Source: Rotaria socialis (lineage: Eukaryota > Rotifera > Eurotatoria > Philodinida > Philodinidae). From it: a stretch of DNA of 64,000 nucleotides. Shown here piece by piece: positions 29,875 through 42,700 of the stretch. Every line of letters starts with the position of its first letter. Within the stretch, counting starts at the first letter, position 1. Under the pieces are notes generated by a model that saw only the letters and a list, made by a program, of their open reading frames with translations, had not been told where the DNA came from and searched no databases. Made by a program: the position numbers and the translations under genes. The stretch spans positions 62,001 to 126,000 of the forward strand of contig CAJNYU010003358.1 of the NCBI GenBank assembly GCA_905331475.1, in the 5' to 3' direction.

Positions 29875-32624
29875 AATCTCTTACTAGTGGTAAAAATGTG
29901 TTTTTGATTTGTCTCTGATAGTAGTTCACATTGATTTTTTTTGACAGAAAAATAATTCACGAGAATACTTGAAATTCATGTTGTTCGCCTTCGTTTTGAA
30001 TCCGGATTTAAAATAACAGATTGTGCTTCCATACAGATTGCATTCCTTCGAAACAAAGTCTACTAAATCTCGGTCAGAAAAAAGTACCTTCGAAGTTTTG
30101 AAAATAGTACCCTAAGCACTGCTTTTCGAATCCAATGTTTTTTCTTGACTATGATAGAATTAGCTTATTGAATCATGTTAAAGATAGTCTAGCGGCTTAT
30201 CAGATTAATGAACACACACACACACACACACTCTTCATTTCACTAGGCAGCTTACATAAAAAAAGTAATGTGATTTATTTAAAACTGTATTGTGTGATAC
30301 ATTTTTGTAGACATCTTTCAACCATTGTGCAGTGTTCAAAACCTTCTATCAAATTATTCAAAACCCTCTTAACGAGTACTCAAAAATGCAGATAAAAAAG
30401 TGATTACCGCAATGGATCTAGATAAGGTTCAAGTAGCAGCTATGTGATCAATTCTGCGGGATGTTATTTTCAAAAAGGTTTACCCGAAATTGTAATATAG
30501 ATGAACGCCAATCAGTTCGAGTGACTTGCTTGTATAGAACTTTGTTACCTGTTTGAACTTTTATCAGATAGTAGTTTTAAAAAAAATTCCTGTAGTTTTC
30601 TCGTTTCTCAACTGTTGCAGTTACATTATCGAATAGTATTTCGAGAGAAAAAAAATCTCTTGTCTCGAATGAGGACATTTAGACTTTATGAAAGTAGGCT
30701 TAAGCGGTTGAAGAAACAAAACAGAACATGATGTTGCCCCTTTTAATTTGCTTGACTCATAATACGCTAAGAAAATGATGGCAGCGGTGTCATTTTTCTA
30801 CTTTCTTTCATCGTCTTCTTATGCCAATAGAGGAATAATTAAATATTAGCTTTTCTAATAGTCACTTAATATAACATTTCAACATCGAAAAGTTAGTAGA
30901 AATTTATATCACTGAATGTACTTAGTCATACTTTTCTCGAGAACTCTAACACTATTTTAATAAAACAGATGTTCTGAAATAATAATGATTGTTTTCATTG
31001 ATTTTTTTATAACTTGACAGAACAAATAGAGATTTTACGCGTTCAAATATTTTCATTAATTCTAATGGTACTTGTTTCTTTACTTTAGAGAGAATTAATT
31101 AGGTCTTATCGATATAATCTTAATAAGAGCATCAATATAATACCGTAATCTTTTTCTCGGCAGAAGCTATAAATACTTTACAATACGTAGCAAATCAGGT
31201 AAATCTTACATTTTTACTTTATTCATTTACCAATCTCTCAATATTTTCTTTGGTAAATAAATAATAAACAACATAAATGGCATATTGTTTTTCTCTAACT
31301 ACTGAATTACAAAAAAAATATTGGCATAGGAAAACGTCGAGAATCTCATCTTATATCGACTATTTCAAAAAAGGTAAAATGCCGATTGATAGTAGATCAC
31401 TGTTGTTTAGTTCAGAAGTTTAAGATATACATATTAAAATAGGAATGAATTGGATGTTTTTTATCTCTCCTCATGAATAAACAACTTAGGATTAATTTAT
31501 TGAAAGGACGAATTTTGAGTAAAATCGTGATAAAACGTGTAGGATTTTGTCTCTACATCCGTACATTCTTTTTTATTCGAATTCTTTGTATGTAAAAATA
31601 TGCATCCATCTATTTGGTATACAACAATAGGTTCTCATCTGAATGTAATATTTATTTAGCTAGTGATTTTTCAAATATTTTTTTTTCTTATTCAAATGTC
31701 AAATATTTTTTTCCTCTCTATCTCTCTTCATCTATTGTTGATGGATCAGGTTTACTGAGACTAGCTTTGCATAATCATTAACTAAGCTTACGAAACAAAC
31801 GGACGCGTCTACTAAAGCTTTCTCGGTCGAAGTGACGTACATTTTGCAAAAAATTCACATGGCTTATTAATGTTTTTAGAAGTTGAAACTGTGTAGCAAA
31901 AATAAGTATGTATATTCTTCGCGCAGTTATAGTTTAATAGTAATTTTGTTTAATGGATCAATTTTTTATTGCTTATCAATCTTATTGACAAATGAGATAA
32001 TTACTCTGAAACACGCATACATCACAAGACAAACAGGAGTCGATGCTTTTAGTGTGGAAAACGAATCCACTTTTACATATGAAAATAAAAAGATTATTGG
32101 AATACTCGAGTTTCTCAACTATCAAGCTGTTGTGCGAAAAAGAATTCCTCAAGGCAAATGATCTTATGCATATAATTCCCTAGTATGAATTATCTAATTT
32201 TTTTCATATAAGTGTGACTATAAATAACAATAAGACGGATATGAAAAAGAATGTAAGTTTCGCATGAAAAACAGTTTTTCTTCTCCTTCTCCTTCTTCTT
32301 CGTCGTCTTCGACGTAATAGCTATGAAATGGTTTTTTACTGTTGATCAGCGCCCTCTCATGACATGAACTAATGACGTCAAAACTGATTCATTTGTTTCG
32401 TGAAAAAGAAAAGAAAAGAAGAACGTATCAAATTATACTTAAGAAATGATAATAATAAAATTTTAAGTATCTCTAGAATCTTATTCATTTTATTTTAAAT
32501 AAATAAATAATTATCATTGAATCATTATTTTTATAAATAAAAATAGAAAACTCTATTCATCTATTTGTCATCGTTAGTGTTTCATCGTTCTATTATTTTC
32601 AGATTCAAACTAAACTTAACAAAA
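29875..32624. other. Intergenic region upstream of SERINC
   Basis: About 2.75 kb with no recognised exon. An (AC)n run lies near 30211-30231 and a polypyrimidine CTTCTC-rich tract at 32278-32310. The palindrome TGACGTCA (a CRE-type octamer) sits at 32373-32380, about 245 bp before the SERINC start; one such octamer is expected by chance in a sequence of this size. The open frames at 30135-30395 and 31883-32161 (+) show no similarity to any family I know. Confidence 0.5.
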
Positions 32625-34514
32625 ATGGGTTGTGTTCTTGGAGCAGTAAGTTCATCGATTTTATTTCTTATTAATTTAATAATTTTTTCTCTTCTTCTTC
32701 TTTTGTCTTCAGGTTGGTTGTTGTTGTGGTTCAGCAGCTTGTAGTCTTTGCTGTGCTTGTTGTCCGTCAACACGTAATTCAATTGTAACACGTTTAGCTT
32801 ATGGAATACTTTTACTTTTTGGCATGTTTATTTCCTGGATATTTTTAATACCGAGCTTTGCTAATACATTGGCAAAGGTAAAAATTAAAATTAAAAAAAA
32901 AAAGAATAACCAATAATCTTATATGAATTAGATCCCAGCACTATGCAAAGGTAGTACCGTAGCTGGCATGGAAGTATTTCAAGGACAAATATCATGTGAA
33001 AATATCGTTGGTTATTTAAGTGTATATCGCATTCAGTTTTCGTTCGCTTGTTTTTTTTTTACAATGATGATTTTAATGTTATGCGTTAAACGATCAAAAG
33101 ACCCTCGAAGTGGAATACAAAATGGGTAAAATAAAAATAGAAATAATTTATATATATATATATATATGTATTTATGTAAAATATTTTCTATTAGATTTTG
33201 GCTTTGGAAAATTTTAGTCATTATTGGTATTTGTGTTGGAGCTTTTTTCATACCAAATCAAGGTTTTGCACCAGGTAGAGAATTTTGAAAAAAAAATTGA
33301 AAATTAACTAACTTTTAATTTTAATTTTTAGCTCTTATGGTTATTGGAACTATTTGTGGATTTGTATTTATATTAGTTCAACTAATTCTTCTCATTGATT
33401 TTGCTCATAGGTTTGATTGAAAAAAAGAGAACTTCTTTTGTTTTTAAATTATAATTCTTTTGTTTCTATAGTTGGAATGAAAGTTGGGTTGAAAAAGGTG
33501 AAGAAGGAAGTAAAATACATTATTGTGGTCTGATATTTTTTACAACAACATTTTATATCATATCGATTGTTGCGATTATACTTTTATATGTTTATTATGC
33601 CTCAAAACCAGCTTGTGGACTTAATATATTTTTTGTGACAATTAATTTTGTATTATGTATCATGGTTTCTGTTGTATCGGTTTTACCAACGATTCAAAAC
33701 TATCATTCAACATCGGGCTTATTACAATCATCATTTGTTACATTGTATGTTATCTTTCTAACATGGTCAGCTATGACCAGTGAACAACCAGGTAAACATA
33801 ATTTTGCTAAAGGAAAGAAACAAATTCTATTGATTTATTTAGATCCTGTTTGTAATCCATCCTGGTATGGAATTATGAAAGGAGGAAATTCAACACAATA
33901 TGAAGCAACTGGAAATGGCTCAGTTGGTGTTACATCAATAATAGCATTGGTTATTTTCTTTGGTTTAATAGTTTATTCAGCGTAAGTTTGTCTGATAGCT
34001 TTCTAAGGAAGGTGAATAATTAAAGATGGACATTTTTTTCTCTCTCTTGATAGAATGACAAGCTCAACAAAATCTTCAGGTGGGAAATTATTGGGTATTT
34101 CCGGTAATGAGGAAACAGGAAGTCCAGTTCCACAATCTGGTAAAGGAAAAATTGAATAGTGCTTTGCTTTTTAATACAGTATTTTCCAAATTGAATAGAG
34201 AGTGGAAAAAGTTATGATGACGAAGAGGAAGCAGTCGCATATAATTATTCATTATTTCATTTCATGTTCTTCCTGGCTTCATTTTATGTTATGATGACAT
34301 TAACAAAGTAAGACGATAGGCTGTTGTTGCCGTTGTTTTCGTTTATTCTAAAATTGATTTTATTTTTAGTTGGCTTAAACCGTCAAATGATGCTCATAAT
34401 TTTCGTCAAAGTGATTCAGCTGTTTGGGTTAAAATAGCTTCATCATGGACATGTTTGGTACTTTATTTTTGGTCTGTTATTGCACCATGTGTATTTCGTA
34501 ATAGAGATTTCTAG
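32625..34514 (+). CDS. SERINC: Serine incorporator (SERINC/TDE1) multipass membrane protein
   Basis: About eleven coding exons. It begins MGCVLGA at 32625 and ends NRDF with stop at 34512-34514. The N-terminus carries the family's cysteine cluster ([17 protein letters not shown]) followed by [12 protein letters not shown], the first membrane helix. Later family hallmarks are [31 protein letters not shown], and [12 protein letters not shown] with the C-terminal [13 protein letters not shown] 53-nt intron (33791-33843) lies inside an otherwise open frame; removing it gives [15 protein letters not shown], as in other SERINCs. SERINCs are roughly ten-helix proteins of the plasma membrane and endomembranes linked to serine-containing lipid distribution and scramblase activity. 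The gene looks complete. Confidence 0.95.
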
Positions 34515-34629
34515 TGAACATACGTGTATTTGGCAGAGAAAATTAAACTGACATCTTGTTTTGAATGATCCTGGTTGCAATATTGTATTGTTTATGTTTT
34601 ATTAGATATCTATCTATCTATCTATTAAC

Positions 34630-34722
34630 TCCCCCCCCCCTACCCATAATAGAAGCCCCCTTAAAAAATTTTGAACGATGGTCAGTTTAGAAGCCCCGGG
34701 AGCTTCTATTATGGGGGGAAAG
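34630..34722. mobile_element. Small palindromic MITE-like element between SERINC and SIRT1
   Basis: About 93 bp with inverted ends: CCCATAATAGAAGCCCCC on the left (34643-34660) against reverse complement CCCATAATAGAAGCTCCC on the right (34716-34699). The left end adds a C homopolymer. A third AGAAGCCCC copy sits internally (34689-34697). GC-rich ends in AT-rich DNA and the folding potential suggest a miniature inverted-repeat element in the shared 3' flank. A (TATC)n run precedes it at 34604-34624. No clear target duplication. Confidence 0.5.
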
Positions 34723-34874
34723 GTATATCTATTGTATTGTTCGTTACATAATTATTTAAGCATCTTATATTCCATAGTTGTAATCTATTTAATTTGTTTT
34801 CCTTTTGAACATTGTATAAATAAATAAGTGAAAATGAGTAACAAGAACAAAAACAAGTAAACAATGTCATAGAA

Positions 34875-36487
34875 TCATTCTGCATGTTTTCTTGGTAATT
34901 CTTCTTCATCTAAATGTTGATCTGTATCTTCGTCATCGGATGACAAATTTATTTCAGCACCAGCAAATATATATCGTCGTGGTGAATAGTTTATAAATGA
35001 TGTATCTCCATTGAATAATGACGAATTCTTAAATGATGATAATGTTCTTATTTGTGTTGTTGAGCTGTCGTCTGGTATTTTAGGTTCGATTGTTTTCGGA
35101 TGAAGTGTTGATACATCCTCATCTGAGTGTGAGCATGATTCGATATCATTATCAAGTTTTTGTTTTTTAATTTTATGTGTTTCTATTGATTGATGTAGAG
35201 TTTCATATAAAATTTCATTTAGAGAATGTTCAGTTTGATTTTTCAATGGTCGAAATGATGGATTTAGTTTAGCTAAACGAAGACATAATTCATTTATAAT
35301 AACATCACAATTGCCCAATAATTCGATATCAAATGTTTTATGTGGTAAACTTTCACGATTAATTAATATTTGTGGTGTGTCACTTGGTAATAATTCCGAT
35401 ACAAGTGAAACTGGTTTAACTTTTAAACTAGAACCCATAACAATAAGTAAATCACATTTATTTTTATCAATTGAGATTGCTCTATGAAAATCATCTGGTA
35501 ATTGTTCACCGAAAAACACAATATCTGGTTTAAGTATGGCATTATTAACATCTTTCGAACATTTTGGACAATAAGGGATTTTTTGTTGCAAAATTTCATC
35601 CTTTATTTCATCACTTTGAACTTTATAATGACAACTACGACATGTTGCAGTTGAAAATGAACCATGACATTGTATAAGACGTGTTATTGAACTTAAGTGC
35701 TCTAATGAATCAATATTTTGTGTATAATTTCGCAGTAATTTATCTTGTCGTTCTAATTCAGCTATGAAATGATGTGCTAACGATGGTTGATATTGTCCGG
35801 GCCAAATGTCTTTTGCAAAACGAAAAAATGGCCGAGGATCATGAGTAAAATAATTTATATCAAACATTGATTGTGGATCAGGCAGTTCAGGAAATTCTTC
35901 ACGTAATCGAGCATAAACACCATCACGAGAACGAAAATCAGGAACTAAAACGAAGGAAATAATCATAAGAAGTCTCTAGTTATTTACATGAATAACTTAC
36001 TTCCACAACTAACGGATATTCCAGCTCCGGTTAAGATAAGAATATTTTTTCGTGTACTTATTAGTTCTACAGCATCATCAAGAGTTTTATATTGTTCGAG
36101 TGCTTTTCGTTGACGAAATGGTAAAAATAGATCCATGAAAATTTCGTAAAGAGTCGATTCTGAAACATCGTCTGGTAAACCGGGCAAGATTCGAGATAGT
36201 AATGGACGTAAATCAACACCAGCACGCATTTGTTCATCAAGCCAATCGAATGTTAAATCAACTGGATATTCTCCATCATCATCATCATCATCATCATCAT
36301 TATCATCATCATCGTCATTCTCATCACTATCGGATAAAGTTTCATAGGAATCGGAATTTGAAGATTGTTTACTTGATAGTATTTCTGGTGGTTGAACAAT
36401 TTCAATATTTTGTTTTACTGTTTCATCAGAGACAACTACTGTGTTAGGTTCAGATGTTGTTTGATTAATTATTGGATTCGATGACAT
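34875..36487 (-). CDS. SIRT1: SIRT1-type NAD-dependent protein deacetylase
   Basis: Two exons, 36001-36487 and 34875-35944 (1557 nt, 518 residues), with a 56-nt intron. SIRT1 removes acetyl groups from histones and transcription factors using NAD. The N-terminus is acidic with a long Asp/Glu run (about residues 52-75), then the conserved helical segment FMDLFLPFRQRKALEQYKTL. The core shows ILTGAGISVSCGIPDFRSRDG (NAD pocket), TQNIDSLE, catalytic His in IQCHGSF, zinc cysteines CRSC and CPKC, DIVFFGEQLPDDF, GSSLKVKPVSL, ILINRE and ELLGNCDVIINELC. This is the SIRT1 (class I) pattern, not SIRT2/3. The C-terminal tail is Ser/Asp-rich and poorly conserved. Its start is 298 bp from the divergent TTC21B start. 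Confidence 0.96.
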
Positions 36488-36785
36488 TTTTAATTGTTAT
36501 ACTTTATATCTCGAAATGATTGACTGAATGACCTATACAAGATCATCAATTGAGATTTTTGGTATGAAATTTTAAAATTTTAAAATTTAGAATTTTTTTT
36601 GAAGTTTTTATGGTGAAATCTCTCTTGGGAGTTTACCAAAAAAAACTTTCGTTGAATCACATTGTACTAACGACATCTATTAACAATGTTGGAGAGGGTG
36701 TTGCCGATGCGTAGTGTCAGAGTTGAGCATTGGCGATGGTAGAAATATGAAAAGTTAGTTTAGTTGATATTTGAAAGGATTGAAC

Positions 36786-39700
36786 ATGGCTGAAAAAGAT
36801 TTATATAATTTAGTAAGCAGAAAAAGTGTCATTATTCAAGAAGTTCTTGTAAACTATTCTATTTATAGAGTAAAATCTTTTATTATTTTCGCGAACGATA
36901 TTACAATCAAGCATATACAACAGCAAATGAAGGTTTAAAACGTTTTGTTAATGATGGAATACTTCAATTTTATTCTGCCTTGGCTCTACTTATGGATGGT
37001 GAGATTTAAAAACAGAATAAAGAATTTCCATTTAAATTTTATACTAGTAATTCGAATTGTACTTTCTAAAAATGATCAACATTAGAATATTTTGAGTTTC
37101 GGACTCATAGAATCACTTCTGATTTAGAAAACCGATACACTATGTAATTTTACAAAACTAATTTATCTATCGACTGAATCGAGTATTCTGAAAGGTTGAT
37201 ATTGGTGAATGCTCTTAATGAAATGAATAATAGCTGTTAAAAGAGCATGATTATTTACTGCACCTTGTCAATGAACAAAACGATTGACATATAAAAGACG
37301 TGCACAAAGAGACGCGCTTATAACTCGTAATGATGTTTTGAAATTGATTATAGATAGTGTTAATTTATTGTTCTGCTCGGTAAAATCTTTTGGAATGAGA
37401 ACAATCGTTGTCATCACTGTTCATTAAAATAAAATCAGATGGCAATGTCTAAATTGTAGTTTCTATGATACGAATTAATATAAGAATAGTTCCTATCGAA
37501 TAACTTATATTTTATCAATATTGGGAATTAAGAGTGAATACGAACTTGAAATAACTAGTTAAAGCGACTCTCTAATATTCATTTGAATAAGAATATTAAA
37601 TTTTAGTACAATTACACGAGGCTATGCGTGAATTAGAACAATTACGTAATAAACCTGAATTAACAGTAGCAACACTTCTAGCATTAGTACATGGCCATAA
37701 ACAACATAAAACACCAGGTATGCTGCGTATCCATCATATATTCGGTTGTTTCTTTTCTTCAATCTCTCGTCTATACAGATCGTGAAGCAATTGCAGAATT
37801 TGAAGTTAAAATCAAAGAATTACGTAAACAAGTAGATGATACGGTAAAAGCAAACAATACCATTTTTTGTTTACATATAAAAATGACTTTACTTTCTATA
37901 TTTAGGCACTCTTTTATGGTGCTCATACATTATATATCATTGGTAAAGCAGATAAAGCTATGGAATATATTGAACGAGCAACTAAAAAAAATCCAACAAA
38001 TATTTTTGTAACAAAATTGACCTCTATTTTCATTTAATATTTTTGATTTTTATGAAATAGGCTTTAGCTTTAAAGGGTTGGATATTGATTGCTAATGATA
38101 TTGCTAAAGAATCAAAACAATATTTTGATGCTGCTTTAAAGTAAATTAATACGAATTTTATCGATTCATAATTGTTTTTCTTTTTCATTCCTCAAGACTT
38201 GAAAGTAATTTTCCTGATGCTGCATTTGGCTATGCTAAATATCGTGAAATACGTTCTAATTTCTCACAAGCACTTGAATATGTCAATCGTGTATTAGCAA
38301 CAAAAAGTGATTATCTACCTGCAGTATTAGAAAATATGAAATTACAATTATGTATGCAAGATTGGGAACAATGTGAGGATGTTGCTCAAAGGTAATTCAG
38401 AAGAAAAACCAAAAATTTCATTGTTTGTTCTTCTCGTAAATAGAGCATTTCGCATCGATTCAAATTGTGTTGAAGCACATAAGTATCATTATCTTTATCT
38501 ATTATGTAGAGAAGGAAATTATACGGATGTAAGTGTTAAAAAGAAAGAAAAAAATTATGCCAGATTTAAAATTCTGTTATTTATTTACCCAAAGGCTCAA
38601 CAAGCTTTTAATCGACTTTTGCAAGCTATTGATATATCGGAACCGAAAGGTGCTTGGCAATATTTTGAAATTTCTCAAGTTGTTGCTAGAGTGGTATGTA
38701 TCGATGTTTTTATCGATTTAATTGAACGAAAAATTGACTTTTTTTAGTGTGGACGAAATTCTCAAATTCTTCATCAAAGTGATATACTTCTTCAACGTGC
38801 ATTGGAACTCAATTCAACAAATGCAGATTATCTGATTGAAGGTGGCTATCAAGCGTTGATGGCAACTAAAATGAATGAAGCTATTAAATTCTATAAATCT
38901 GCCGCAAGAACTCATGCAGACAATATGGGTGCTGTTTATGGTTTGTTGAATTTCAATTGAAAAAATAATATGCTTCATTAATTGATATTTAAAGGTATTA
39001 TTCATTGTCAAATATTGGAAGGAAAATTTGCTGAAGCAAAACAGCAGATTGAATTTCAACACGAAGTTCAAAGTGGAAATCCTGCAGTAAGCCGAACAAG
39101 ATATAATTAGTTTCTTTGCGATACATTTAATATCTTAGTAATTTGGTTTGAAAGTGTTTCCTATCTATTTTGACATTATTGTTTAAACGGAGAGATACTA
39201 CTGTTTTTTCTATAATAGCTCAATCGTTATGAGAAATAAACTTTTCGTCTTGTTCGAAAAAAAATTGAGTCGGATTTGTACAGTTCTTTCTCAATTAAAC
39301 GTGCCACGTTTTGAAACAGCTATCTTTAAAAATGAGTCAAGTAGTAGTAGTAGCGATGTTGGGAAAGTATTCCAAAGCTTAGCTTTCCTATTTGATCGAG
39401 ACTAACCTCAAGGAAGACATACCTAGTGAACGATAATCTTAAATTTACTATAAGAATTCATTGAAGGAAGGCCACAGCCGTTGCATCATTTCTCACTGGT
39501 AGTGTCTAACTCTCTTCTAGCTGGCTGACATTCTAAATGGCCTGTAGCTGTGGCTGAGACAATGAGCAAATGATCTCTTTAAATGTTGATAAATTATTTT
39601 GTTTGTTTCCTTACTAAATAAAATCACATGAAAATCATTTCAATTCATCAGAACTAAGAACTTTGTTTTTCCTATACGATACTTCAGTAAACATGAAATA

Positions 39701-42700
39701 TTAAATTTTATTTTTAGGAAATTGCTCATTTAAGAGCTATTCTAGCTAAACACGAAAATGCTATGGCACCCGATCAAATTGTACTATTATTCGATACAGC
39801 TGCTGAACAACACTTTAAAAATCTTCGAGTTTGTTTTTAATTCATGAATTGAAAAACCATACATTTTTTATTCGATATTCCGTTTTTCTTATAGGGTTTA
39901 CCATTGGGTAAAAAATATTTACTTTGTTTAAATCCAGATTTTATTCTTGAAATCGTTCGTGAATATATGAATAATATTTCATTAAAGGTAATACTGTAAA
40001 ACTAGTTCAAAGACAGATATTTATTTATTTTTATTCATAAAGCCTGTTGAATCTGGTCAATCACTTAATCCATCACTTCGTAAATCGGCTGGTATTTTAG
40101 AACAATTAACCAAAGCTGTGCCAGGTTTACTTGAAGGTCTTTTCCTATTGGCAAAAGTCAAATATTTATCTGGCGATACAGCCGAAGCTAAAAGTGTTCT
40201 TCGTCGTATCATCGACCAAGAAGCAACATATTCAGAAGCATACATTCTTCTAGCACAAGTTTATACTCGCGAAGGAAATACACAGTTAGCATATGAATCA
40301 TTAGAAAATGGTTTATCATATAATTTCGATTTGAAAACTCATCCGATTTATCATTTAATACGTGCGAGAATATTTAAAAAAGAGCAAAAATATGAAGAAG
40401 CTTGTAAACTGTTACAAAGTGCACTCAATCTGCCTGGTGTTAAAAAACGTCACCAACCAGAAACATTAAAAACACCACGATCTAAAAGCGAACAAATGAT
40501 TTCAAGTGTGCCCATAACAATGCAAGATCGTGTTAGTGTCTTTTTAGAATTAGCTGAAATACAAATATTACTCAACCGCGTACATGAAGCCAGTATATTA
40601 TTACAAGAAGCATCAACTGAATTTCAAGGTACAAGTGAAGAATCAAGAATATTATTGACCAACGTTGATCTTGCATTGAAACGTGGTGACATTAATCAAG
40701 CCATTGAAATATTAATACAAATTAAACCGGATCAAACATATTATTTACAATCGAGAGAAAAACTAGCAGAGATCTATTTAAAACATAGACGAGATAAAAA
40801 ATTATTTATTAAAACATACAAAGAACTTGTTGATCGAAATCCAACACCGCAAGCTCTGGTTATACTCGGAGATGCATATATGAGTATTATGGAGGTTTGT
40901 ATTACTAATAAATAGATAAATATTTATCTACAAATTGAAGTAGCTATTAGAGCAACTGCTTTACAATTAATATATGAAATTTTATTCCACGTATTTCAAA
41001 TGTTTGAGCAGATGCCAAATTTTTCCTGCCAATAGGCATATTTTATAGTCAAGAGAGACATTGATATGAGGTTCGACTATGATTTCCTTGAGATTTACAA
41101 ACGAAATAAGTTCTATAGAGTGTAACTTTTATTCCATAGATATTATCGGTTTTCAATTTTCTTAGTACCACATACTCTCTCTCCCTCTCTGTCTTTGCCT
41201 AAAACATTCAAGTCAAATATCTTGTAGTATACATTTTTTTTCCATACACAGTAAAAATTAAATTAAATTAAAATCGACATCATCATTTCTCATTAGCCTG
41301 AAAAAGCGATTGAAATTTATGATGCTGCACTTCGTCAAAATAATCGTGATATTGGACTAATGAAAAAAATTGGTGAAGCTTATATAAAAACTCATGCGTA
41401 TACGAAAGCTATTAAATATTATGAAGCTATTGTTAAAGCGGAACCACAAAGTGAATTAAGGTAAGTCTCGTGAAGAGATAAGATAAAGAAAGTTTTTTCC
41501 AATATTTTTATTTTAGAATTAATCTCGCTGATCTTCTTAATAAATTAAATCAAAAAGACCAAACGCAACGTATTCTCGATGAATTGCTTAAAGAAGAAGG
41601 TAATTTAAAATAGAAGTTGATTTTTAATTTTTCGTTTTCTTTAGTGCCGAATACAAATTTTCAACATGCACAACAAATAACAAAAGCCTATGAAATATTT
41701 GCAAATATGTTCGAACAAAATAAAGAATTCGAAGAGACAAAACAATACTTAGTTCGAGCCAAAGAAAACCAGAAGAAACTACTGAAACGTATTCAACTCG
41801 AAGAAGGAGATTTACAAAAAGAAAATCAAAAAATATATTGCAAGTAATTAGTATTGATCTTTATTTAATTTATGCAATATTTTTGATCTTTTCTAAAGTA
41901 TTTGTTATCGTTTGGCGTCAATGTATTTTGATGAGCATGATTATGAATTAGCTATTAAAGATTTAAAAGAAGCTAGCGCAATTGATGACCGAAATTTAAA
42001 AGTTTGTTTTGTTAAATGAGAAAATTTTAATTTTTGCTTGCTTGTTTTTATCTTATAGGTTCAAATGATGTTATCTAAAGCTTATTTAAATTCAGAACAA
42101 TATGAACTATGTGAACAAAGTTGTACATATATGAGTAAAACATTTCCAAATGATATTTCAGTACAAATTGTAAGTTTAATTTAGATTTATTATCAGAAAA
42201 CTAAATTTTGCTTTTTGTTCTTGCAGATGATGGCAAATTATTTATTACGTAAAAACGAAATAGAGAAGGCCATTCAACAATATAAAGATATCATTCAGAG
42301 AAATCCAAGTAATTTCATAACAAACAGAGCTGAATATGTGTTTTTTTTTACTTTTATTTTCGAATAGATAATTTTGATCCATTTGTACAAATGACAAAAT
42401 CACTTTATCGGGCTGGACGTTTAGATGAAATCAGTGATATTTTAGAAAAAACAGAACAAAATAATTTACGATCACATAACGATGCTGCTTTTAATTTTGC
42501 AAAAGGTTTATTAACTTAGTAAGTAGGGCTTTGATAGAAGAATATATAAATTCACTTTTTTTTATCAACACCCACATTCAATGTTACAATTATTCTTAGT
42601 AGGACATGTACTGATGTTCACACGAGCATATTTAAAATAATACAGCGGTGTATTGGCTAACGGAGAACTTAGAAGTGCTGAGAGTTAATAAAAAAAAGAG

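Noticed and set aside
31883..32161. 92-residue plus-strand frame upstream of SERINC
   Set aside because: No family resemblance, no coding-like neighbours and no clear splice partners.
32373..32380. TGACGTCA as a CRE controlling SERINC
   Set aside because: A perfect octamer, but about one chance match is expected in a sequence of this size and nothing else supports it.
36202..36447. Plus-strand frame with a long poly-His run
   Set aside because: It is the antisense shadow of the Asp-rich tract of SIRT1 (ATC/GAT repeats) and has no other coding signal.
39470..39560. Imperfect inverted repeat (GGCCACAGCCG / AGCTGTGGCTG) in a TTC21B intron
   Set aside because: Short and imperfect, with no borders or target duplication, so not enough to call an element.
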